Of a stretch of DNA of 64,000 bases, positions 54,104-62,042 are shown piece after piece; position 1 is the first letter of the stretch; each line of letters starts with the position of its first letter. This stretch comes from Bradyrhizobium sp. AZCC 1610 (GTDB lineage Bacteria > Pseudomonadota > Alphaproteobacteria > Rhizobiales > Xanthobacteraceae). The notes under the pieces were generated by a model that was not told where the DNA came from, searched no databases, and saw nothing but the letters and a program-made list of their open reading frames with translations. The translations under genes and the position numbers were made by a program. Location: the NCBI RefSeq assembly GCF_036924515.1, contig NZ_JAZHRR010000001.1, forward strand, positions 7,473,001 to 7,537,000. Direction: 5' to 3'.

Positions 54104-54687
54104 TCAACGGGCGCTGACGATGTTCTCGCGCGCGCCGGCAAGACCCGCCACCAGATGCCGGTAATGCGCGATCGGCTCCGGCCGGCCGATCAAATAGCCC
54201 TGAACCTGGCACGCAAACGAGGCATTGCCGGCCGCCAACTGGAGAGTGTTTGCGATGCGCTCGTTGAACGCCGCCCGGTTCGGCAGGCCGGTGAGCTGGT
54301 CGTGAAATGCCAGATGCGCGATCCTTGCTTCGTTTTGCGCGCGCTCGGTGATGTCCTCGTGGGTCGAAACCCAGCAGCCGTTTGCGTCGGCCGGTACGAA
54401 ACGTTGACGATGCGGCCGTCGTCGAGTTGGGCGACGAGGTTGTCGGGACTGCGCGTCGTCATCGCCCTCAGCAGTTTCGAACCGTATTGCCCGAGGTCAC
54501 GATAGGCCGTGCCCGCCGCCTTGCGCGCCTCGAGCATTTCGTCGAGCGTGCACCCGACGCGCAGGCGGTCGGGCGCCAATTTGTACATTTTGACGTAGCG
54601 ATCGTTCCACAGCAGCAGGCGATCGTCCGGCCCGAACATGCAAAGGCCGTGGCTCATATTGTTGAGCGCCGCGTCGAGCTTCTCCAT
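54104..54687 (-). pseudogene. Collapsed PAS-GGDEF-EAL gene (frameshift plus large internal deletion)
   Basis: From 54687 the frame gives a PAS-type sensor (MEKLDAALNNMSHGLCMFGP, LLWNDRYVKMYKLAPDRL). Near 54390 one base appears lost; in the next frame the text resumes as NGCWVSTHEDITERAQNEAR, then HLAFHDQLTGLPNRAAFNER, the start of a GGDEF domain. It then passes at once from GNASFA to CQVQGYLIGRPEPIAHYRHL, the extreme C-terminus of an EAL domain, and stops at 54104. The body of GGDEF and nearly all of EAL, about 400 residues, are deleted. Confidence 0.75.
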
Positions 54688-54840
54688 CGTCGTGGCGGCA
54701 TCCGGGGTCGGCGATATGCCTGTGGCATGCCGGATGCCGGGCAGCGATCACTGCAGACGGTTGACCGCGCGAGAAAATCCGGGGGAAAATTTGCGGCGGA
54801 GGAACATCGTACGCTCCAGCGGGACGGCGCCGTGTCGGCC

Positions 54841-55131
54841 TTACGCCCCAATGACCGAAAGCGCCGGCGGGTTCGCGGCACAGGGATCGCTATCGCTGCA
54901 ATCCGGCAGCGAGCGCAGGGCGATGCCAAGATTGACGTTGCAGGCTTGCAGCGCGGCGGCAGCCTTCATGTAGCGGGGAGATACGTCGTCGAGCACAATA
55001 ACATTGGTGGAACTCTCGGGAACGAGCGAAGTTTTCGGCGAAGTTTCCCTTGCGATCGTCTGTTCGATCAGCCGCAGGCTCTTCTGGTCATGGGGCGCCT
55101 GTGCGACGCCGTCGCCTGCTGCATTCTGCAT
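54841..55131 (-). CDS. Small hypothetical protein (96 aa)
   Basis: The ATG at 55131 (MQNAAGDGVAQAPHDQKSLR) has AAGGAG 7 nt upstream, a strong site. The middle (NVIVLDDVSPRYMKAAAALQ, then ACNVNLGIALRSL) reads like a folded helical domain; family not recognised. Composite element F, in the matching orientation, lies 46 nt upstream, and the FixJ-like gene is divergent. A possible product of the proposed regulon. Confidence 0.65.
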   Translation of the reverse strand: MQNAAGDGVAQAPHDQKSLRLIEQTIARETSPKTSLVPESSTNVIVLDDVSPRYMKAAAALQACNVNLGIALRSLPDCSDSDPCAANPPALSVIGA

Positions 55132-55177
55132 GGGTGCACTCCTTAGTTACTTTTTTCTGCGTGCGTTGCTACTTGTG

Positions 55178-55206
55178 CGTTAAGCTGTGGTCCCGTACAA
55201 ATACGG
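55178..55206 (-). promoter_or_regulatory. Composite element F (palindrome-N9-TTAACG) between divergent genes
   Basis: CCGTA-CAAA-TACGG (55193-55206) is a perfect palindrome. On the minus strand it is followed after 9 nt by TTAACG (55183-55178), 46 nt before the 96-aa gene. The palindrome is 67 nt from the start of the divergent FixJ-like gene, which it could also control. Confidence 0.65.
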
Positions 55207-55273
55207 TCCGGTATGAAGTTCGATACCGTTATCCGAGTGTGCGTCACATTCAACCACGCATGGACGATGGAAC

Positions 55274-55915
55274 ATGACTGAAAAGGCCCCCTCCCGTGGG
55301 GAGATTTTCGTAGTCGATGACGACCCTGCCGTTCGCGACACGCTTTCGATAGTGCTGTCGGCAGGCGGCTATCAGGTCATCTGTTTCGCCGACGGCGCCG
55401 CTTTGCTGGCGATTGCACGAACGCGGACGCCAGCCTGCATCCTGCTCGATGTGCATATCCCCGGTAAGTCCGGTCTCGATATTCTGAAAGAGCTGCATGG
55501 TGAGGACTACCCTGCGCCGATCTTCATGATCTCGGGGCAGGGCGATATCGCCATGGCGGTCAGCGCCATCAAGAACGGCGCGCTGGACTTCATCGAAAAG
55601 CCGTTTCGCGGCAGTGAAATCGTAGCAAGACTCGATGAAGCGATCGAGGCTTACGCGCGCCGGCAGGCGCAAAATGCGCCATCGCGCATCGGGAGCCTGC
55701 ATTTTCCGGGACGCGAACCGCTCACGCGGCGCGAACGCGAGGTGCTGGAACAGTTCACCGCCGGCGCGTCCAACAAGGAAGCCGGACGGCATCTCGGGAT
55801 CAGCCCGCGCACGATCGAGGATCACCGCGCCAATATCATGAAGAAGCTCGGCGCACGGAATGCGGCTGACCTGGTCCGGATCGTGATGACCACACAGCGT
55901 CAGGGCCAGATCTGA
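55274..55915 (+). CDS. FixJ/NarL-type response regulator (213 aa)
   Basis: An N-terminal receiver (IFVVDDDPAVRDTLSIVLSA; acceptor Asp in CILLDVHIPGKSGLDI; MISGQGD; FIEKPFRGSE) is joined to a LuxR-type helix-turn-helix (EPLTRREREVLEQFTAGASN, then ISPRTIEDHRANIMKKLGAR). Length and layout match FixJ. Its recognition-helix region is very close to that of the receiver-less regulator at 41936 (SPRTFESHRAEAMRKLGA). The cognate kinase may be the hybrid kinase encoded convergently at 55976, or another. A palindrome lies upstream. Confidence 0.9.
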   Translation: MTEKAPSRGEIFVVDDDPAVRDTLSIVLSAGGYQVICFADGAALLAIARTRTPACILLDVHIPGKSGLDILKELHGEDYPAPIFMISGQGDIAMAVSAIKNGALDFIEKPFRGSEIVARLDEAIEAYARRQAQNAPSRIGSLHFPGREPLTRREREVLEQFTAGASNKEAGRHLGISPRTIEDHRANIMKKLGARNAADLVRIVMTTQRQGQI

Positions 55916-55975
55916 TTATAGGTCCGATCGCAGGCCTGATCGGAAGGCAAGCCGGATGCCTCGCCGCGGCGGCGA

Positions 55976-58900
55976 TCAATCGGCGAGCGCTTTGCGGATC
56001 ATGATCGCCATATCCGATTTCCGATAGGGCTTGGCGAGCAGCAATACGCCTTCGTCGAGCCGGCCGTGATGAATGATGGCATTCTCGGTATAGCCGGAGG
56101 TGAACAGTACCCTTGAGCCGGACCTGACCTTCAAGATCTCGTCGGCGAGCTGGCGGCCGTTCATGCCGGGCATGATTACGTCGGTGAACAGCAGGTCGAA
56201 CGAGTGGCCGGTATGGACGAGCGCGAGAGCCTCGGTCGCGTTCGCCGCATCCAGGGTGACGTAACCGAGTGAATGCAGTTGCGCCAGCACATAGTTGCGC
56301 ACCAGCGCGTCGTCTTCCACGACCAGAATTGTTTCATGGCCGCCTTCGACGGCCGGCGTCAGCGCCGGCTCGGCCGCCGGCAAGGCATCCGTGGCCGGCG
56401 GCAGATACATCTTGATCGTCGTGCCATGGCCCTCCTCGCTGTAGATCATGATGTGCCCGGCCGATTGCTTGATAAAGCCGTAGACCATGCTCAGCCCCAG
56501 GCCGGTGCCCTTGCCGGGGCCCTTCGAGGTGAAGAACGGATTGAATACCTTGTCGAGCATCGCGGCCGGGATGCCGGTTCCGGTATCGCTCACCGCGATC
56601 ATGGCGTAGCGGCCGGGCCGGACGTCGCTGTGCATCCTCGCATAATTTTCATCGAGAATGACGAAGCCGGTCTCGATGATCAGCTTGCCGCCGTCCGGCA
56701 TGGCGTCGCGGGCGTTGAGGGCCAGATTGAGAATCGCGGTGGCGAGTTGATTAGGATCGACGATCGCCGGACAGGTTTCGTCTTCGAACACGGATTCGAT
56801 TTCGACATGCTCGCCGAGCGTCCGCTGCAGCAGTTTCGCGGTGTCGATGATCAGCGTGTTGACGTCGGTTACCTTTGGTTCGAGCGGCTGCTTGCGCGCG
56901 AAAGCGAGCAGGTGCTGGGTGAGGTCGGCGCCGCGCGACGCGGCCTCGTCGATCATTCGCGTGATGGCGGCAAGCTGCGGTTCGCCCTTGACGGCATCGG
57001 CCAGAATTTCGATGGTTCCCGTGATCACGGTCAGGATATTGTTGAAGTCGTGCGCGATGCCGCCGGTGAGCTGGCCCATCGCCTCCATCTTCTCGGCCTG
57101 CCGGATCCTGTCCTCGGCCGCGATCCGATCGGTGAGGTCGCGGGCGAATCCGTTGAACAAGAAGCCCCCACGCGTGCGCAGCGCGGCGATGCTCAGCTCA
57201 ACCGTGATTTCCTTTCCGTCCCGCCGCCTGACCTGGAGTTCGCGGCGGGGCTGACGGACTACCTCGTCGCCGGAAAGCAGGAAGGATTGCAGGGCTTTCT
57301 TGAGAGGTCCTTGCCCGTCCGGTTGGCCCATCAGATCGAACACACTCCTGCCGAGCGCTTCATCGCGCGGCCAGCCGAAGATATTTTCGGCCTGCGCATT
57401 CCAGTCCCGGATAACGCCCTTCTCGTCGACCTGGACGAAGGCATCCAGCGCGGTGTCGATGATGCCGCGCGCGAGCTGCTCGCTTTCGCGCAACGTCTCC
57501 TGCGCCAGCCGGCTCTCGGTCATGTCGCGGCCGACGAAGAAGAAGCGCCTGGCCGGCTCGGACCATGTTCCGAGCCATGACAGCCACACCTCCCGCCCGC
57601 TCTTGTGAATGCAGCGCGTATCGGACATCTTCGGACGCAGCCCGCGCCGTGCCGCGCGCATTTCCTGGCGCGAGGTCTCGAGATGGTCGGGATGAATGAA
57701 GTCGACGCCGCTGCGGCCGATCATTTCCTCCGGCCGATAGCCCAATATGGCCTCGCAGCTCGGGCTGATCTGAACCAGGAACCCCCGTGAATCCATCACC
57801 ATGATCAGATCCTGCGAGGTCTCGAAGATGCGGCGAAGCTCTTCGGTCTGCCGCCGCAGCACCTGCCTGGTCTTGTTGGCTTCGGTGATGTCGCGTGCGA
57901 CCTTCGAGATGCCGATGGTCGCGCCCGAGGGGGACTTGATCGGGGAGATGCTGAGCGAGACTTCGATCCGCTGGCCACTTTTTCGCAGCCGCTCCGTTTC
58001 ACTGTGCTCGATGCTTTCGCCCCAGCCGATCCGGCGCAGCGCGTCCTGCAGCTCCGGCAGTCGATCTTCGGGTACAAGCAGCGTGATGTTCTTGCCCGTG
58101 GCTTCCGCCGCGCTGTATCCGAACAGCCGCTCCGCCGCCGAGTTCCAGCCGGTGATGGTTCCATCGAGCGACGTCGTGATGATGGCTTCGTTGGAAGATT
58201 CGACCGCCGCGCTGAACAGCCGCTCCCGCTCGGCGTGATGATCGCGCGCCGCCTCGGTGCGGCGATGCTCCTGTACCTCCCGTTCGAGGGCGGCGGTCTT
58301 TGCATTCACTTCGCCGATTGCCTGCGCAAACGCGCGTGCGAGTACGCCGGTCTCGCCGCGTGCGTCGACCGGAATGGCGATCTTCTTGTTACCAGCCACC
58401 CCCTGCACGGCTTCGGTCAACTGCACGATCGGTCGGGTCAGCGACCTCGCGATCAGCAGGGCCAGCACCGCCGCGCACAACACGGCGATTCCGCCAACGA
58501 GAAGTGAAGTATTTCTGATGCTCGCGGCCGGCGCCATGATGACCGCGTTGGGGGCGGTTTCGATGACGCCAACCCATTCGACGCCCGCCAGGACAGCGGG
58601 TGCCAGCGCTATTCCGCCCGGCCGTGCGGCTCGATCCGGCACTATATCCGCGCTGTTTTGCGTTGCCCCGGCCTGCGAGGCCAGATGCGGGAAGTCGGCT
58701 TTCCAGTTGTTCGGCTTGCCGAGCAGCGCGCCGAACTCGCGCGACCGATCCGGGTGAATGAGATAGTCGCCCTGCTTGTTGACGACGTAGATGGTCTCGC
58801 CAGGCAACACCGATGACCGGACACGGTCGAACGCGCGCCGCATGTCAACGTTAATCATGAAAATGCCGAACAGCTTGCCGTCGTGTGCGAATATTGGCGT

Positions 58901-59530
58901 CGCGATGCGAAGCGTCGGCCTGTGCACCTCCTCGATCAGTCCGTTGCGGCGACCGAGATCGAGCGGCGAGACATAGATTTGTCCGGGGCCTAGCCGGATC
59001 GTTTCCGGGAAGTAGCTGCGATTGTTTCTCTTCAGCAATCCCTCTTCAGGCACGATCCGAACCGTGTCGTTCGGTCCCGCGCGATCGACGCGGACAAGCT
59101 CACGGCCATCGTCGTCAATGCCGATGATCCGAAGCATCGCATAGGCAGGCTTGGCTTCGAGTTCGGCCGCGAAACGTGAAGCCAGCCGGTCGCGCCACGT
59201 CTTTTCGGAGACGCCATCGAGCGGATCCAGCCCTCCCGATCTGCGGGCGCGGATCAATCCGTGCAGCGCCGCTGCGGAACGAAAGCTCGCGACATCTCCG
59301 TTAGCGCTGGCCGCGTAGTATTCGAGGTCGGTCGCGAGCTGTCGCGAATGAGTCTCGATGCGGTCGCGGGCCCGCAGCAGAAGCGCCTGTTCCAGGTTGC
59401 GATAGTTCAGCCATCCGACCGCGGAAACCGCGATCGCGACCAGCGCAATCATCGCGATGGCAAGCCTGGTTGTGAGCGTCATGTTCGTGTTCGCCCGCCC
59501 TCTCGCTCTGCCCGGCGAGCCGCCGGACAA
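55976..59530 (-). CDS. Hybrid sensor histidine kinase with Cache, HAMP, three PAS domains and receiver (1184 aa)
   Basis: Membrane helices at about 20-42 and 337-360 bracket a periplasmic Cache-type sensor (YAMLRIIGIDDDGRELVRVD, IYVVNKQGDYLIHPD). HAMP follows, then three PAS domains (about 437-550, 565-685, 690-810), HisKA with His827 (GGIAHDFNNIL), HATPase (NLALNARDAM, DTGTGIP, GKGTGLGLSMVYG) and a C-terminal receiver (LLFTDVIMPGMNGRQ). The start may be Met17 (59482, MTLTTRLAIAM), just before the first helix. Signal unknown. The receiver gene 59549-59980 lies directly upstream on the same strand. Confidence 0.92.
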   Translation of the reverse strand: MSGGSPGRARGRANTNMTLTTRLAIAMIALVAIAVSAVGWLNYRNLEQALLLRARDRIETHSRQLATDLEYYAASANGDVASFRSAAALHGLIRARRSGGLDPLDGVSEKTWRDRLASRFAAELEAKPAYAMLRIIGIDDDGRELVRVDRAGPNDTVRIVPEEGLLKRNNRSYFPETIRLGPGQIYVSPLDLGRRNGLIEEVHRPTLRIATPIFAHDGKLFGIFMINVDMRRAFDRVRSSVLPGETIYVVNKQGDYLIHPDRSREFGALLGKPNNWKADFPHLASQAGATQNSADIVPDRAARPGGIALAPAVLAGVEWVGVIETAPNAVIMAPAASIRNTSLLVGGIAVLCAAVLALLIARSLTRPIVQLTEAVQGVAGNKKIAIPVDARGETGVLARAFAQAIGEVNAKTAALEREVQEHRRTEAARDHHAERERLFSAAVESSNEAIITTSLDGTITGWNSAAERLFGYSAAEATGKNITLLVPEDRLPELQDALRRIGWGESIEHSETERLRKSGQRIEVSLSISPIKSPSGATIGISKVARDITEANKTRQVLRRQTEELRRIFETSQDLIMVMDSRGFLVQISPSCEAILGYRPEEMIGRSGVDFIHPDHLETSRQEMRAARRGLRPKMSDTRCIHKSGREVWLSWLGTWSEPARRFFFVGRDMTESRLAQETLRESEQLARGIIDTALDAFVQVDEKGVIRDWNAQAENIFGWPRDEALGRSVFDLMGQPDGQGPLKKALQSFLLSGDEVVRQPRRELQVRRRDGKEITVELSIAALRTRGGFLFNGFARDLTDRIAAEDRIRQAEKMEAMGQLTGGIAHDFNNILTVITGTIEILADAVKGEPQLAAITRMIDEAASRGADLTQHLLAFARKQPLEPKVTDVNTLIIDTAKLLQRTLGEHVEIESVFEDETCPAIVDPNQLATAILNLALNARDAMPDGGKLIIETGFVILDENYARMHSDVRPGRYAMIAVSDTGTGIPAAMLDKVFNPFFTSKGPGKGTGLGLSMVYGFIKQSAGHIMIYSEEGHGTTIKMYLPPATDALPAAEPALTPAVEGGHETILVVEDDALVRNYVLAQLHSLGYVTLDAANATEALALVHTGHSFDLLFTDVIMPGMNGRQLADEILKVRSGSRVLFTSGYTENAIIHHGRLDEGVLLLAKPYRKSDMAIMIRKALAD

Positions 59531-59548
59531 ATCGGATGCTATGGCGCA

Positions 59549-59980
59549 TTACGGGGAGGAAGCAACACCGCCGGTGGCGCGCGGAGGCAAGTCCCGCTTG
59601 GCGGCTTCCAGGCAGCCCATGACGGCTGCCAGAAGGTCGGCGGGCCGGAACGGTTTCTGCAGGCTGGAGATCGCTCCGAGCTTGGTTGCCATGGTCAGGA
59701 AGTCAGGGGCGGTGTCTGGTTCCGAAGAGATCGGCCGGCCGGAGATCACGATGATCGGAATCTGCGGCCGCTGCTGGCGAACCATCCGCATGGTTTCAAA
59801 TCCATCCATTCCCGGCATGAAGATGTCGAGGAACAACAGATCGAAATCTCCGGTCTGACACAATGCCAGGCCCTTTCGCCCGTCATCGGCAGTGACCACG
59901 CTATGGCCGGCGCGCTCCAGCAACAGGCGGACGGTCATCTGGACCGCCACATCGTCATCCACGACAAGTATTCTTGCCAA
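59549..59980 (-). CDS. Single-domain response regulator upstream of the hybrid kinase (143 aa)
   Basis: A receiver only: ILVVDDDVAVQMTVRLLLER, DLLFLDIFMPGMDGFETM (acceptor Asp), IIVISGRPI and SLQKPFRP. It shares with the receiver at 45297 an insert ending PDFLTMATKLGA that is not usual in CheY proteins. It ends 18 nt before the hybrid-kinase frame, so the two are cotranscribed and probably form one phosphorelay. No output domain. Confidence 0.9.
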   Translation of the reverse strand: MARILVVDDDVAVQMTVRLLLERAGHSVVTADDGRKGLALCQTGDFDLLFLDIFMPGMDGFETMRMVRQQRPQIPIIVISGRPISSEPDTAPDFLTMATKLGAISSLQKPFRPADLLAAVMGCLEAAKRDLPPRATGGVASSP

Positions 59981-60204
59981 AGTAAAAAGTTCTCCGGGCC
60001 CGCTGGAATCAAGTCAATGGCAGGTTGAGAGTTATGCCGAAACCTTGTGTAGCCGCAACTGCTTCCCCGGCGGGAACGTCCCGGCTGGACGGTCAAAAGC
60101 CCGCACAAAACGCCGTCATGCGTATGTTGCCGGGCAGACAAAGACGGAACAGCTTGCGCAAGCGAGCGTGATTCGACTTGGCGTACGAAGCGAGGTCGCC
60201 GGGA

Positions 60205-60921
60205 TCAATTGCTGAGATATTCCGGATAGCGCGATCGAATCCGGGCGAGTTCGCTGAGTGTGCCCGACAGATGGGTGCGCAGGAGCTTCTGCGCCTCGTC
60301 GGGCTCCCCGGCATCGATCGCCTTCGCGATCAGCTTGTGATGCCGCACGATATCCTGCGCCTTGCCGGGCGAGGGCAGATGCATCCGGCGCAGCCGGTCG
60401 ATATGCCCGCTGCGGCTGCGCACCAGCGCCCAGATGTCCTGCTTGTCGGCAGCCGTATAGAGTTGGCTGTGGAACTCGTTATCGGCTGCCATGAATTTTT
60501 CGAAGTCGCCGGCCCTTGCATATTGCTGCTGGCGGGCAATCGTCGCGTGAAGTTCGGCGACGAGCGTTTCGTCGTGCTGGATCGCGAGCCCACGCACGAT
60601 TTCGAGTTCGACCGCCTGCCGCAGGAAATGCGCCTGCTGCGCCAGCCGCACGTCGACCCGGCTGACCACGGTTGCATATTGCGGGAAGACGTCGACGAGG
60701 CCTTCCTCCTCGAGCCGCATCAGCGCATCGCGGATCGGCGTTGAACTGACCCCGAACTGTCCGGCGAGCGCGGCGCGCGATAGCGGCGATCCTGGCGGCA
60801 GCTCCAGCGAGATGATCATGCCGCGCAGGCGCTCGAACACCTGCGGCGCGGCCTGGCGGTCGCGATCGAGCCGGTCGGCGGAGCGCGGGGCTGCGCGGCG
60901 GGAGACTTGCAGGGGAGCCAT
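60205..60921 (-). CDS. GntR-family regulator, FCD/FadR subgroup (238 aa)
   Basis: An N-terminal winged helix (VFERLRGMIISLELPPGSPL, then GVSSTPIRDALMRLEEEGLV) is joined to an all-helical FCD effector domain with its metal-site pattern (DNEFHSQLYTAA...H...H). It represses or activates neighbouring catabolic/transport genes in response to a small acid. It is divergent from the ABC importer operon; a 24-bp palindrome lies in the 99-bp intergenic region. Most likely regulates that operon and itself. Confidence 0.9.
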   Translation of the reverse strand: MAPLQVSRRAAPRSADRLDRDRQAAPQVFERLRGMIISLELPPGSPLSRAALAGQFGVSSTPIRDALMRLEEEGLVDVFPQYATVVSRVDVRLAQQAHFLRQAVELEIVRGLAIQHDETLVAELHATIARQQQYARAGDFEKFMAADNEFHSQLYTAADKQDIWALVRSRSGHIDRLRRMHLPSPGKAQDIVRHHKLIAKAIDAGEPDEAQKLLRTHLSGTLSELARIRSRYPEYLSN

Positions 60922-60957
60922 CGGGCGACCGGCCGTTTTCAGAAGGGGCTTGCTTCA

Positions 60958-60981
60958 GATGCACTAATACATTAGTGCATC
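60958..60981. promoter_or_regulatory. 24-bp palindrome, probable GntR operator
   Basis: GATGCACTAAT-AC-ATTAGTGCATC: 11-bp arms around a 2-nt centre. It lies 36 nt before the GntR start and 39 nt before the ABC binding-protein start, the expected place for a shared FCD-type GntR operator. Confidence 0.7.
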
Positions 60982-61020
60982 TCCCCGCAAGCGTCAACGA
61001 GACGCCGGAGGAGATGCACA

Positions 61021-62037
61021 ATGAAAAACAGGAAGTGGAGCGCCTGCGCGGGCGCCGTTGCGATGCTGATGCTGCTGCCGGGCTCTCAGGCATCGGCCCA
61101 GCAGAAGTCGGAGATCACGCTGTCGCGGCAGCCGGGCATTTTCTACATGCCCTCGCATATCATGGAAAAGAACAAGCTGATTGAGAAGCACGCGGCTTCC
61201 CTCGGCGTATCAGGCGTCACCACCAAATGGGTGAACTTGAGCGGCGGCGGCGCGCAGACCGATGCATTGCTGGCCGGCAGCGTCGACATCCTCAATACCG
61301 GAACCGGCAATCTCCTGCTGCTGTGGGATCGCACCCGCGGCGGCGTCAAGGGCATCGTCGCCACCTCGGCGCAACCGATGACGCTGATCAGCCGCGATCC
61401 GAATATCAAGTCGATCAAGGATTTCGGCCCGAACGACAAGATCGCGGTGCCCACCGTCAAGGTCTCGACGCAGGCGATCGTGCTGCAGATCGCGGCGGCC
61501 GAAGCCTTCGGCGCCGACCAGTGGTCCAAGCTCGATCCCAACACCGTGCAGCTCGGCCATCCCGACGCCTACGTGGCGTTGACCAACACGCAGCACGAGG
61601 TGCGCAACCATTTTTCGATCCCGCCGTTCACGTTCCTCGAACTGAAGAACGTTTCCGGTGCGCATGTGGTGCTGTCGTCGCCCGACGTGATGGGCGGCCC
61701 GCTCAGCCAGGCGCAGTTCTTCACCACAACCAAATTCGCCGACGCCAATCCGAAGATCGTGCAGGCGGTGCGCGACGCCACCAAGGAGGCGCAGGACCTG
61801 ATCCGCAGCGACACCAAGGCTGCGGTGGAGATCTACAAGGAAGTCACCGGCGACAAGACCAGCGTCGAGGATCTGCTGGCATGGCTCAAGGAGCCCGGCA
61901 TGATGGAATGGAACCTGCAGCCGCAGGGCACCATGAAATTCGCCGCCCATCTGTTCAAGGTCGGCACGCTGAAGACCATGCCAAAAGCCTTCACCGATTA
62001 CTACCTGCCGGTCGCGCACGACCTGAAGGGTAACTGA
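61021..62037 (+). CDS. ABC transporter substrate-binding protein, NMT1/SsuA type (338 aa)
   Basis: GGAGGAG lies 8 nt before the ATG. A signal peptide (CAGAVAMLMLLPGSQASAQQ) precedes an NMT1-like binding fold: ITLSRQPGIFYMPSHIMEKN, DALLAGSVDILNTGTGNLLL, then KIAVPTVKVSTQAIVLQIAA and QFFTTTKFADANPKI. Such proteins bind nitrate, sulfonates, taurine, thiamine precursors or organic acids. Here the operon continues into an IlvD/Edd dehydratase, pointing to a sugar acid or related hydroxy acid. First gene of the operon. Confidence 0.88.
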   Translation: MKNRKWSACAGAVAMLMLLPGSQASAQQKSEITLSRQPGIFYMPSHIMEKNKLIEKHAASLGVSGVTTKWVNLSGGGAQTDALLAGSVDILNTGTGNLLLLWDRTRGGVKGIVATSAQPMTLISRDPNIKSIKDFGPNDKIAVPTVKVSTQAIVLQIAAAEAFGADQWSKLDPNTVQLGHPDAYVALTNTQHEVRNHFSIPPFTFLELKNVSGAHVVLSSPDVMGGPLSQAQFFTTTKFADANPKIVQAVRDATKEAQDLIRSDTKAAVEIYKEVTGDKTSVEDLLAWLKEPGMMEWNLQPQGTMKFAAHLFKVGTLKTMPKAFTDYYLPVAHDLKGN

Positions 62038-62042
62038 TCGAC

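Noticed and set aside
56273..57580. 435-codon plus-strand open frame
   Set aside because: Antisense to the hybrid histidine kinase, whose domains are unambiguous; a long antisense frame is expected at this GC content.
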